From NCBI RefSeq assembly GCF_029504395.1, contig NZ_JAQFIF010000004.1, positions 310,001 through 374,000 on the forward strand: 64,000 nt of DNA. The letters are read 5' to 3'. The position numbers were made by a program, and so were the translations under genes. Below, in pieces: positions 53,634 through 62,358 of this stretch; position 1 is the stretch's first letter; each line of letters opens with the position of its first letter. A model generated the notes under the pieces. That model was not told where the DNA came from, searched no databases, and saw only the letters and a program-made list of their open reading frames with translations. The DNA is from Arthrobacter sp. ES3-54 (GTDB taxonomy: Bacteria; Actinomycetota; Actinomycetes; Actinomycetales; Micrococcaceae).

Positions 53634-54905
53634 TCACGTTCCCTCGCCGGCGTGCCCAGCCCCGAGGCCGCGCGTCCCGAGGCCACGCCCCCAGAGGCTG
53701 CGGAGGCGGATGCGGCCGCTGGCGAACCCCCCGCCGTTCGCCAGGGCCTTGCTGTCCAGTTCCGTCGGGGCGGCGCGAGTGCGCCCGGGCCCCGCCGAAT
53801 ACACAATCCTCGAGTGGTACAAATACCGCACCACGAACGCCGCCACGAGCGTCGCGGCCTGCGCCAGGACGGCGTCGATGTTCAGGACGTTCACTGCCAG
53901 CATCAGGACCGGAAGCCGGGCCAGGGCCTCCAGATTGTTGAAACAGAACGATTGCCCAAACCGGGTCCGCAAGCCGTTGGCCTTGTGCGGCAGGGTCCCG
54001 AAGACAATGTTTTCCTGCATGAGGAAGTTCGAGACAATCGTGACTTCCGCGGCCGCGACGGCGGCCGCGACGAAGTGCGTTCCGTTGGAGAGCAGGAAGG
54101 CCATGATCAAGAGGTTCAGCATGGCCCCGACTGCCCCCACGGCGGCAAACAGCAAGGCCGTTCCGGCGCGCAGCTCGCCGAGCTGCCGGAGGAAGCGCAA
54201 CCCCTGGCCCACTCCCGCCTTGGACTTGCCGGCGGTCCGCGGCCCGGGCGTGAACGGAACCTCGGACACCCTGAGTTGGTGCCGGGCCAGGATTTCCAGC
54301 AGGATCTTGAACCCGCTGGGCCGTAGTGCGCTGCACTCAATGGCGGAGCGCCGCAGGCCAAAGAACCCGGTCATGGGATCGGAACAGCCGCGCAGCCGCA
54401 AGGGAAACAGCGCCAGCGTGATGCGCGTGGCCCCGGCAGAGATCACACGGCGGGACCAGGCGGCCACGCCGCCGCCTCCCCGGTTCGGGCCGCCGCCTCT
54501 GCTCCCGCCCCGGTTCGGGCCGCGGCCGCTGCAGCCGGCCCCGTAGCGCGAGGCGATCACGATGTCCGCGTCGTTGTCTTCAAGCTCCGCGAGCAGGGCC
54601 GGGATGAGTTCCGGCGGATGTTGGAGATCGCCGCTCATCACCATGCAGAACTCCGCGTCGCTGGACCGCACGCCATCCACGACGGCTCCGCTCAGGCCGC
54701 CCGCGGGCGCCTCCCGGCGGATCACCCTGATGCGCATTGGTGCCGCCGCCGCGGCGGCGGCAATGACGTCCCGGGTGTTGTCCGCTGAGTCGTCAACGAA
54801 CACGAGTTCGGCGTCGATTTGGCGGCATGCCTCGGCAGCCCGGCTGATCAATTGTTGGACGTTCGGCGCCTCATTGCGCGTGGGGACGATGACTGAAAGT
54901 TTCAT
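53634..54905 (-). CDS. DPM1-type GT2 glycosyltransferase fused to a GtrA-like membrane domain
   Basis: The product is 423 residues from ATG 54903-54905 with AAGGA upstream. Residues 1-235 form a polyprenol-phosphate-mannose-synthase-like GT2: MKLSVIVPTRNEAPNV, LVFVDDSADNT, MSGDLQHPPELIP (metal-binding DxD-type Asp) and GFFGLRRSAI. A Gly/Arg/Asn-rich insert lies at 122-148. From residue 245 four hydrophobic spans match GtrA (TALLFAAVGAVGAMLNLLIMAFLL, VSNFLMQENIVF, VRYLYHSRIVY). It probably makes or moves a lipid-linked sugar for the membrane glycosyltransferase encoded next to it. It is the last gene of a five-gene leftward operon. Confidence 0.85.
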   Translation of the reverse strand: MKLSVIVPTRNEAPNVQQLISRAAEACRQIDAELVFVDDSADNTRDVIAAAAAAAPMRIRVIRREAPAGGLSGAVVDGVRSSDAEFCMVMSGDLQHPPELIPALLAELEDNDADIVIASRYGAGCSGRGPNRGGSRGGGPNRGGGGVAAWSRRVISAGATRITLALFPLRLRGCSDPMTGFFGLRRSAIECSALRPSGFKILLEILARHQLRVSEVPFTPGPRTAGKSKAGVGQGLRFLRQLGELRAGTALLFAAVGAVGAMLNLLIMAFLLSNGTHFVAAAVAAAEVTIVSNFLMQENIVFGTLPHKANGLRTRFGQSFCFNNLEALARLPVLMLAVNVLNIDAVLAQAATLVAAFVVRYLYHSRIVYSAGPGRTRAAPTELDSKALANGGGFASGRIRLRSLWGRGLGTRGLGAGHAGEGT

Positions 54906-54930
54906 GACTGCCGTCCTTTTGGTCTGCGTC

Positions 54931-56553
54931 CTAATTGGACGGAGGATTGGTGACGCGGTGTACGCTCCATTCGCCGAATGTCTGGACTTCCTCGGAATTC
55001 TGCAGGGCTGTCTTCACCCGGGTCAGCCCCAGGGAGTCGATGTTGGCCGTGACGGACGGGCCGACGATGACCCAGCGGATTGCCCGCCACCCGCCGGGCC
55101 GTTCGATGTCGAACTGCTTGTCGAGGTCCGGCTTCTCGGTGGCGATCATGGTCCAGGCGTTGTTCCACCCACTTGAATTCAGGTCGTGCCACATGGAGTA
55201 GGGGGCGAGCACGACCTCGCTGCGTGAGACGTTGTCCTGGACCCAGGTCATGGCGCTGCGCCAGTTGGAGTTGGTCTGGGCGGTCAGGAGGGTCCTGTCC
55301 TGTTCAAACCATTGCGGCAGCGACATCAGGAGCAAAGACGCCGACAGTACGGCGACGAAAGCCGCCCGCAGGGGCCGGGTCAGGCCTGGCGCGCGGCGGG
55401 CGAGTCTTTCCACGCCGCCCCAGGTGATATCCACGGCCGACCCGCACGCCAGGGCGAGGAACGGGATCACACCGATGATGTACATCGCGGGGAGGTAGCC
55501 CTGGCCGAGCACCACCGGTGTGGCGAAGGAGGCGATGGCGATGAAGAGAATCCGGGACTGCCGGCGCAGCAGGCAGACGACGGCGGCGGCCAGTCCGGCG
55601 GCGATGAGGTACTTGTCAAAGTAGAGCCAGCCGGAGAGCAACTCCGCGCGGCTGGAGCCGGCCTCGAAGATGGTGCCGGAGCCCGAACGGTTCAGGAGCT
55701 GGTAGGCGAGGGCGTCCTGGAGTGAGACGTGATCGGGTCCGGACAGGAGCTCGTTCCGAAGCAGTGCCGACAGCGGGTAGAAGGCCAGCAGCAGCCCGCC
55801 GGCGGTGAGGAAGCCGACCACCGAAAATGACCGGTTGCTCCATTTGGGCCGGTACATCAGGGCGAGCAGCAGGGCGGGGCCGAAGATGGACAGGGTTTCC
55901 TTGGAGAGCACGGCGATCGCGAAACAGATCCCGGCTCCCACATGGTGCCACAGCGCGTCCCGCGAGGACAACGCAAGGTAGAAAGCCAGCAAGAGCCAAG
56001 GCACACCGATGTTGTCGAGGTAGATCTGTCGTCCGAGCACAAGGGAAAGCGGGGACAGGATGAAGAGCACCGTGGTCAGGGCCGCGAATGGAATACGCAT
56101 GGCCAGCCGGCGGGCCACCATGTAGAGCAGCACCGCGCTGGCGACGAAGTACACCGAAATCACGTACCTGGTGGCACCGATGGTGGTGCCGTCGCCGAGT
56201 CCGAGCAGATTTGGAAGCCAGTTCAGTGCCGCTATCTGGATCCATCCCAGCGGCGGGTGGTCATACCAGTAGGTGTAGGGGGCCAGGGTCCCCGAGTGCA
56301 CGGCGAAGGCCTGGGAGGTGTAGGTGCCTTCGTCGTCCTGGTAGCTCGGCGCGCCGTCGAGGTTCCACAGGCTGAGCACTGCCGCGGTGACCGTCAACGC
56401 GGCGAGGGCGGTCCTGTCCCATAGCGGGAGGTATCTCAGGCTGAACGGGGCGCCGTGCGCCGTGCCGCGGTGTTTGGGCGCGCTTTCGGCCCTTGCGCTC
56501 CGCTCGCGGGCCGCCGCCTCGGGTTGATCGGGTTTTAGTTCCGTGGTTGCCAT
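54931..56553 (-). CDS. GT39/PMT-like multispan glycosyltransferase
   Basis: The product is 540 residues from ATG 56551-56553, behind an excellent AGGAGG. It is a C-type membrane enzyme of the ArnT/PMT class: after a 45-residue cytoplasmic leader come about ten to eleven spans. The first outer loop carries the catalytic-type acidic pair YQDDEGTYTSQA and the HPPLGW motif, and a soluble C-terminal domain (NNAWTMIATEKPDLDKQF) ends the protein. It would use a polyprenol-phosphate sugar, plausibly supplied by the downstream GT2-GtrA protein, to glycosylate an exported acceptor. Confidence 0.84.
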   Translation of the reverse strand: MATTELKPDQPEAAARERSARAESAPKHRGTAHGAPFSLRYLPLWDRTALAALTVTAAVLSLWNLDGAPSYQDDEGTYTSQAFAVHSGTLAPYTYWYDHPPLGWIQIAALNWLPNLLGLGDGTTIGATRYVISVYFVASAVLLYMVARRLAMRIPFAALTTVLFILSPLSLVLGRQIYLDNIGVPWLLLAFYLALSSRDALWHHVGAGICFAIAVLSKETLSIFGPALLLALMYRPKWSNRSFSVVGFLTAGGLLLAFYPLSALLRNELLSGPDHVSLQDALAYQLLNRSGSGTIFEAGSSRAELLSGWLYFDKYLIAAGLAAAVVCLLRRQSRILFIAIASFATPVVLGQGYLPAMYIIGVIPFLALACGSAVDITWGGVERLARRAPGLTRPLRAAFVAVLSASLLLMSLPQWFEQDRTLLTAQTNSNWRSAMTWVQDNVSRSEVVLAPYSMWHDLNSSGWNNAWTMIATEKPDLDKQFDIERPGGWRAIRWVIVGPSVTANIDSLGLTRVKTALQNSEEVQTFGEWSVHRVTNPPSN

Positions 56554-56593
56554 GACTGCCTCCTAAGGGAGCCGTTGAAACGCAAATTGGGTG

Positions 56594-57883
56594 CTAGTGG
56601 CGTGCGGGTTCGGCAGCGCCGGGGAGGAGGTAGGCCAGGTGGGATCCGGAATGGTCGGTCTTTTCCCAGGCAAAATCGCGGCGCACGAATTTGAACAAAG
56701 CCCGCAGGGCCGCGAACGCCAGGACCATCTGGTACAGGGGAGTGCCGGCAATGAGCCGGAAGTAGTCGTACCAGCTGATGGCGAACTTATGGTCGCGGCC
56801 GAATTCGTGGAGCATGCAGACATCGAAGGCCACAGTCACGAGCGTGGGTATCAGCGGCAGGAAGGTGACCAGCGTGACCACGAGCGGAAACTTGCCCCAG
56901 ATCGCCGCGGCGATTGCGATGGGGATGCAGACCCCGGCCAGTGCCATGAAATGCTGCTGCATCAGCGTCCACCAGGCGATGGTCCGCATCCGCCGGGACG
57001 GCAGGGCCTTCCAGTCGCCCTTTGCGAAAACCTGCATGAATCCGAGGGACCAGCGGGTGCGCTGCCGGATCAGGCCGGACAGGCTGTCGGGCGTTTCCTC
57101 ACGCGTGACCAATTGCGGGGAATAGGCCACCACGATCTTGCGGCGGAGCGTCGACAGGCGCACGCCGAGATCGCAGTCCTCGGCGAGGCAGGAGCCGTCC
57201 CATCCGCCTACCGCTGTCAGCAGTTCCCGCTTAATGAACACGGTGTTGCCGCCGAGGGGAATGAATCCCTGCCGGGAATGGGCGTGCAGCCTGGACCGGA
57301 ACCACGTGAAGTACTCAAGGCAGTTGCGCAGCGAATACCACGTGTCCTTGTAGTTGATCAGCTGTACGGCACCCTGGACGACGTCGGCGTTCTTGGTGGT
57401 GAAGACGCTGTCGATATGGGCCAGCAGTTCTTCCGCGGCGATCGACTCGGCGTCGAAAACCCCGACCACGGTGTTGCGGCACAGCGACAGCGCCTTGTTC
57501 AGCTGCCGTGGCTTGTTCTTCCTCTCGCTGATATCCACGCTGACCCGGACGAACTCCGGAAACTCCCGGGCGAGCCGGTGCGCGATTTCCACCGTCGCCG
57601 TGTCGTCATGTCCGACCGAGATAATGATCTCCTTGCGCGAATGGGTCTGCGCCAGGAGCGCCGCCAAGGTGGCCCGCATGACCTCTTCGCGTTCGTTCCG
57701 GCACGGCATGATCAGGGAAAACGAATGCCCCTCCCTCGACTGAAGGCCGGAGTAGGACGTCCGCACCTGCGTCTTGGGGTCCCACCATGCGTAGGTGTTC
57801 AGGTAGAGGGTGGACACGGCGATGGCAAAGAGCGCCAGGGCGATGATGAGGACGAGGGCGCTGGCCAGCAAGGTAGCGGACAT
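56594..57883 (-). CDS. Cellulose-synthase-like processive GT2 glycosyltransferase
   Basis: The product is 429 residues. One N-terminal span (LLASALVLIIALALFAIAVS) is followed by a cytoplasmic GT2 domain with FSLIMPCRNEREE, VGVFDAESIA (DxD-type), the acid-base motif LAEDCDLGVRL and the processive motif QRTRWSLG, then about three to four C-terminal spans. This D-D-D-QxxRW layout occurs in cellulose, hyaluronan and PNAG synthases. Together with the nearby copper-radical oxidase it suggests synthesis of a beta-linked surface glycan; the sugar is not predictable. Confidence 0.87.
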   Translation of the reverse strand: MSATLLASALVLIIALALFAIAVSTLYLNTYAWWDPKTQVRTSYSGLQSREGHSFSLIMPCRNEREEVMRATLAALLAQTHSRKEIIISVGHDDTATVEIAHRLAREFPEFVRVSVDISERKNKPRQLNKALSLCRNTVVGVFDAESIAAEELLAHIDSVFTTKNADVVQGAVQLINYKDTWYSLRNCLEYFTWFRSRLHAHSRQGFIPLGGNTVFIKRELLTAVGGWDGSCLAEDCDLGVRLSTLRRKIVVAYSPQLVTREETPDSLSGLIRQRTRWSLGFMQVFAKGDWKALPSRRMRTIAWWTLMQQHFMALAGVCIPIAIAAAIWGKFPLVVTLVTFLPLIPTLVTVAFDVCMLHEFGRDHKFAISWYDYFRLIAGTPLYQMVLAFAALRALFKFVRRDFAWEKTDHSGSHLAYLLPGAAEPARH

Positions 57884-57996
57884 GACGGAGCTCCAATGGG
57901 GTGGGTGGACGCAGGGGATCTCGGAAACGGGCGGGATCGTCAGCCGGAGTGGGTAGTCAGCCGGACCGCAGGCGGATCCGGGAACGGGCGGGGTGG

Positions 57997-58722
57997 CTAG
58001 TCGGCCGCACCGCAGGCGACGCCGTCGTGGTTGGCGTCGAGCTTTTGCGGATCGACATGCGCTTTGCGCACTGACAGTCCACTCTTGAAGTACGTGCGGA
58101 CCTCGGTGCAGGTCCAGGAATGCGGCATGGACCCGGGATCAAGGCCCGTGTCTTTCATCTCCTTCATATGCCGGCTCATGCTCGGCGGAATGGCGGGAAG
58201 GCACTGTCCGTCGGAGCCGTACTGGGGGAGACAACCGCCCAGGGACAGGCTCGAATCGGTCAGTACCGCCGCCGGGTCAACGGGGCCCCGCTGCTTGAGG
58301 CCCGTGGCATTGCCGCCCTCCGGCAAGGAGGCGGCCGCACCGGTTTCCGCCCGGGCCGCCTCAGCCAGGGAGACCTCGGGTGAGTCGCCTGCCGACTGGG
58401 ACGCCTTTGGTCCGGCGGAAACCGGGGGAATGGGTCCCAGTTTCGGTGCGTTGCCCGAGCCGGTGGTGCCCTTGGTAGGGGCCGTGGTGGCGGATGTAGT
58501 GGCGGACGGCCCCGGCCGGGCGCCTGTGGGCGCTTGGTCCGGCTCGGCAGCCGCTGGTATTTGGCTCGCGCGCGGAGCGGCGTTGACGGCGCTGACGGTG
58601 GCGACGGTGGCGACGGCGGACATCCCGCCCCACACCATGGCCGCCGCGGCTGCCAGGCCCGCTGTCGTCAGGGCGACGACGGCGCGTGCCCCGCGTGCTG
58701 ACGTTTCCTTGTGGCGCGTCAT
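57997..58722 (-). CDS. Secreted excalibur-domain protein
   Basis: The product is 241 residues from ATG 58720-58722, overlapping the oxidase stop by 4 bases (ATGA). A signal/anchor (AVVALTTAGLAAAAAMVWGGM) is followed by a Pro/Thr/Ser-rich linker, a middle domain with two cysteines (GGCLPQYGSDGQCLPAIP), and a C-terminal excalibur motif DANHDGVACG after CTEVRTYFKSGLSVRKAHVDPQ. Excalibur domains bind calcium and decorate cell-surface proteins. Translational coupling to the oxidase suggests a partner role. Confidence 0.82.
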   Translation of the reverse strand: MTRHKETSARGARAVVALTTAGLAAAAAMVWGGMSAVATVATVSAVNAAPRASQIPAAAEPDQAPTGARPGPSATTSATTAPTKGTTGSGNAPKLGPIPPVSAGPKASQSAGDSPEVSLAEAARAETGAAASLPEGGNATGLKQRGPVDPAAVLTDSSLSLGGCLPQYGSDGQCLPAIPPSMSRHMKEMKDTGLDPGSMPHSWTCTEVRTYFKSGLSVRKAHVDPQKLDANHDGVACGAAD

Positions 58723-61241
58723 GAGACCCACACCCAACGGGCAACACTGGGGATTCCGTCAGCGGACAACACGGTGAGCATGTATGGCCCTGGCGGCACG
58801 AGGTTCGGATTATTGGGGATTTGCGCGGTGCGGCCCGCGCCCGTGCCTGCCAACGGAAGGTCGATGACTCGCGCGTTGGTGTCTGTCTGATGCGTCTGGG
58901 ACATCGGCGGGATGAGCGAGGCGGCCGTGACATCGCCCGTCACACCGATCTGCATATTCTGCCCGTAGCCAACCTGGCCCGGAGCCGAGGTGATGGCCGG
59001 CCGGGTCCCCTTGAACAGGTACGGCGGGCTGTAGACCGAGATCCTTTCTTCGAAAGAATTATCCAGCGGATTGGAGCCCATGACCGCCACGCGGCCGTCC
59101 GGCAGGAGAATGGACGTCGAATGGTAGTTGCGGCCCACAGGGTCCGCCGCCACCGTCTTCCAGGAGTTCGTCGACGGCGTGTAGATGGCAGCCGTCTGGA
59201 TGTTTCCGGAACGGTTCAACTGTGCGCCGTTCGCGGCCAGCACGGAGCGGTCGGGCAGGTTGAGGACATTGACGTACATTTTGCCGGGTCCCGGGAGATC
59301 CGGTCCGGGCACGTAGTGGGGGCTCGGCTGTTTGAGGTCGATGATGTCCACGAGGTTGATGCCGGGCGTGTTGCCGTCGGCGTTGCCGCCGCCAACGATC
59401 ATGAGTTTCTGGTCCTGGACCGGACCAATGAAAACGGAGCCGGCCTGGTCCCTGAGATCCTTTTGCCGCAGCCCGGGAACGTCCCAGATCTGTGCGGTGG
59501 TCCAGTCGTAGATCGACGACCCCGTCCCCGGCAGCCCGTTGCCGAAGGTGTGGCCCCCGGAGTAGAACATCCTGCCGTTTTCGAGGAGGAACATGTGCGG
59601 GTAGGTGCCCCAGAAGCTCCACGTCTGCGGCACCTGGTTCTGCGGCAGCCACCTCATGGCGGAGGTGTCGAACATCTCCGTCAAGACGGTGCCCTGCGCC
59701 TTTTCGTCGAGCCCGCCGGCGGACCAGATATCGCCGTTGCCAAGTTTGGTCAGCGACGGGTACCAGTGGGCCCCCGCCATGTCGGCCAGTTGATGGAAGG
59801 TGTCGTCGGCCGGGTCGAAGTAGTAGCTCTTCTTGGATCCCTGGAAGGTTGTCGGCCCCACGTTGGCGGTGGGGAACGCCTGGGTGCCTCCGGCGAGGAG
59901 CACTTTCCCGTCCGGGAGGGTTACGTGGCCGGCACAAAACATGTCGTAGGGCACGGGGATGTTCTTGAATTCGTTCGTTGTGGGTGACCAGACCACCGCC
60001 CGAAACGAGCCTGCATTGAAGTTCGTCTCGTCGTTGCCCGAACCGGCGATCAGCAACAGGCGTCCGTCGTGGAGCAGCGTGGAATGCAGCGCCCGCACGG
60101 GCATTTGGGCGGAAAGGGTTTCCCAGGATCCGACGGCATCCGGCCCGCCCACAGGATCCGGCCCCGCGGTGTCGTATTTGGTCAGCGAGTAGTTGGTGGT
60201 AGACAAGGTGCCGTTGCCGGCGATGGACACCCCGAGGGAAATCCGGTCGACGCCGGTGGGGATCGACGGAGTACGTGCCTGGCCCGTTGTCCAGCCGGAA
60301 ACCGGCGGCAACTCCTTGAGATCGGTCCAGTACTGCCAGCCGTTGGCAGTGTGGCTGAAGACGGTCAGGCCGGACGGACCCGCCGCGGTGGACTTGTAAT
60401 CGACTTTGAGGTCGTATTGCTCCCCTGGCGTGACGGCGGGTGCGCAGCCCGGCGCGTCCGATTGGATGAGTTTTGCGTCTCCGGATTGATAGGCCGTGAC
60501 GTTTATGGCAAAGGATCGCGCTCCGGCGGGTGAATTCGCCGGGACGTCATTTGAGAGCGAGCTTGCTATTTGCCGGTTTCCCCAGCCGGCCGTCATAAAG
60601 CACGCCGGTGTAGGAGTTCCGTCTGCGAGAGTTCCGTTGATTATCAATTCACTGGTGTTATTTGTCGGAGCTTGGATTTCCGTCAGGGAATAGTCGTCGG
60701 TTGCCAGAGTTCCGTCAATTCCCAGCGATAGCCCGAAACTAAGGAAATCCGTTCCGTCGGGGATCGTGGGTGTAGTGGCGGTGGCGAGGGTCCAGCCTGC
60801 TGCCGGTGCCTGCTGCTGGATGTCGCCCCAGTAGCTCCAGCCCTGGGCGGAATGGCGGAACAGGGTGAGCGACGCCGGCGCCGTGGACTTGTACCAGACT
60901 TGGATGGTGTAACTGTGGCCCGGGACCACGGCCGGCGCGCATTGGGCGCTTTCCGCCTGGACGAGCTTGCGATCGCCCGCCGTATGGCCCTGGAGGGTGA
61001 CGGAGGCTGCCCTGCCGCCGAGGCGACCCTCGACGAAGTTCCAGTTGCCTTCGGTTCCCCAGCCGGCCCGCTTGAAGCAAGTGGCGTCCACGGTACCCTC
61101 CTCAAGAGACGAGTTCCTCACGAGATTGACGGCGTCGGCCGCCACGGCAACGGCGCCCACGATAAAATTCAGGGGAATAAGAAACGCCAGAATGAGCGCT
61201 ATTAAGCGCCGGCGTTGTAGGTTATTCACGGCCGGTCGCAT
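58719..61241 (-). CDS. Galactose-oxidase/GlxA-like copper radical oxidase, exported
   Basis: The product is 840 residues. An N-terminal signal/anchor (residues 12-35) precedes two homologous beta-sandwich repeats (about 38-190 and 195-355; shared CAPAV-PG, WYKST/DYKST, YSLT), then a seven-blade Kelch domain (370-740) and a DUF1929 C-terminal domain. The residues expected for the copper/Tyr-Cys radical centre are all present in order: Cys436 (FCAGH), Tyr494 (HWYPS), Tyr706-His707 (RNYHS) and His784 (QTHQT). It should oxidise primary alcohols on an extracellular glycan and release peroxide. It is first in the operon, as GlxA accompanies CslA in Streptomyces. Confidence 0.87.
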   Translation of the reverse strand: MRPAVNNLQRRRLIALILAFLIPLNFIVGAVAVAADAVNLVRNSSLEEGTVDATCFKRAGWGTEGNWNFVEGRLGGRAASVTLQGHTAGDRKLVQAESAQCAPAVVPGHSYTIQVWYKSTAPASLTLFRHSAQGWSYWGDIQQQAPAAGWTLATATTPTIPDGTDFLSFGLSLGIDGTLATDDYSLTEIQAPTNNTSELIINGTLADGTPTPACFMTAGWGNRQIASSLSNDVPANSPAGARSFAINVTAYQSGDAKLIQSDAPGCAPAVTPGEQYDLKVDYKSTAAGPSGLTVFSHTANGWQYWTDLKELPPVSGWTTGQARTPSIPTGVDRISLGVSIAGNGTLSTTNYSLTKYDTAGPDPVGGPDAVGSWETLSAQMPVRALHSTLLHDGRLLLIAGSGNDETNFNAGSFRAVVWSPTTNEFKNIPVPYDMFCAGHVTLPDGKVLLAGGTQAFPTANVGPTTFQGSKKSYYFDPADDTFHQLADMAGAHWYPSLTKLGNGDIWSAGGLDEKAQGTVLTEMFDTSAMRWLPQNQVPQTWSFWGTYPHMFLLENGRMFYSGGHTFGNGLPGTGSSIYDWTTAQIWDVPGLRQKDLRDQAGSVFIGPVQDQKLMIVGGGNADGNTPGINLVDIIDLKQPSPHYVPGPDLPGPGKMYVNVLNLPDRSVLAANGAQLNRSGNIQTAAIYTPSTNSWKTVAADPVGRNYHSTSILLPDGRVAVMGSNPLDNSFEERISVYSPPYLFKGTRPAITSAPGQVGYGQNMQIGVTGDVTAASLIPPMSQTHQTDTNARVIDLPLAGTGAGRTAQIPNNPNLVPPGPYMLTVLSADGIPSVARWVWVS

Positions 61242-61641
61242 CCTGTGCGTTGCGTATTCTGCCGTTGTAAACGCGGAGTGCGGTGGGAGATGATTCCGTA
61301 TTTGTCATTCTGGGAATCGGATGGTCAATGTTGCACATTGAATTCCCCATTAGCGATTGATTTCAGTGACAAAGGATGCGTTTGAGTCTATGGGCGGTAA
61401 AATGCAAGGGAAACGAGTAAGAATTACTCGACTTCGCGCGGCGCCAGGCAATGGCGTGTACTCAGGTGGTGGCCGGGGACCCTGGCGAACTACTTGGTCA
61501 TCCGGTGGAAGCCAAGGTCAGCGCCTTCCGGCTGCCCCGCGCCCGGCCGGAGCCGTCGGGCCCTGAAGCGGCAGGGACACGCAAAAAAAGATGTAGCAAA
61601 GAACCGAAGCCGGCAGGTCGGGAACTGCGCGGCAGGAACCG
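61242..61641. other. 400-base intergenic region upstream of the glycan operon
   Basis: No convincing gene is seen; the longest plus-strand frame lacks a ribosome site and coding bias. The stretch 61290-61440 is the AT-richest of the neighbourhood and must hold the leftward operon promoter. A TTGACC hexamer is readable on the minus strand (61323-61328), without a clear -10 partner. Confidence 0.5.
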
Positions 61642-62286
61642 CTACTGCGGGTCGGTGACCAGGATCCGCACCGAGCACAGCTCCGCGGCGGCCTTCTTCA
61701 GGACCGCGGCCCGTGGATCCGGGACGTCCAGAAAAGCGAGCCGCGTCAGGCCGGCGTAGCGTTTTAGCACGGGCTCGGCGAGCACCAGGTCCGACAGCGT
61801 CCGGTCGCCGCCCGGCGCCAGGTATTCGACCCGGTGCTCTGCGAAGATCCTTCCAGCGTGCTCGGCGACTGCCTCCACGAGGGCGTCGGCCTGGTTGGCT
61901 CGCCGCCGGGCAAAGCGCTGCTGGGACCAGCCGCCGGCAGCCGTCCGGGACTGGACGTGGCGCGTGCCGGTCTTGGAGGCCAGCACGGCGCCGGCACTGA
62001 CCACAGCCACCGAGTATCCGCCGCGCCGGACCAGTACGGCACCGATGCTCCGGGGCTGCCCGGCCAGGGAGGCCAGCCGCGAGACGGCGTCGTGGCCGCT
62101 CCCGGGCCGGCCGTCCACGGGCCAGGGCGCCCGGAGCACGGCCACGGCGCCGTCCGCGGCGCGCAGCTGCAGGCCGGCGTCGAGCTCCTCCTCCACCAGG
62201 GCGCCGTGGCTCGCGGCGAAGCGGTCCACCCAGCCGGGCAGCCTGTCGCCGGAGACGAAGGCCACTCGGGTCTCGGGGCTGGACAT
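61642..62286 (-). CDS. acVLRF1-type peptidyl-tRNA hydrolase/release factor
   Basis: The product is 214 residues from ATG 62284-62286, with GGAGAG upstream; the longer frame to 62463 is not coding-like. It has the actinobacterial Vms1-like release-factor fold: AAGGWSQQRFARRRANQADAL contains the conserved Gln loop equivalent to the GGQ-like motif, and LAEPVLKRYAGLTRLAFLDVPDPRAAVLKKAAAEL follows. Such proteins release nascent chains from stalled peptidyl-tRNA in ribosome rescue. It lies divergent from rarA across 72 bases. Confidence 0.85.
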   Translation of the reverse strand: MSSPETRVAFVSGDRLPGWVDRFAASHGALVEEELDAGLQLRAADGAVAVLRAPWPVDGRPGSGHDAVSRLASLAGQPRSIGAVLVRRGGYSVAVVSAGAVLASKTGTRHVQSRTAAGGWSQQRFARRRANQADALVEAVAEHAGRIFAEHRVEYLAPGGDRTLSDLVLAEPVLKRYAGLTRLAFLDVPDPRAAVLKKAAAELCSVRILVTDPQ

Positions 62287-62358
62287 GGCAGGCTCTCCGT
62301 TGCAGGGGTGAGAAGTGATGATGGCAGGGCGGGCAGGAACTAGAAGTAGCCTATCTAT

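Noticed and set aside
61357..61566. 69-codon plus-strand ORF upstream of the glycan operon
   Set aside because: It has no ribosome site, changes in codon bias halfway and lies in the promoter region of the leftward operon.
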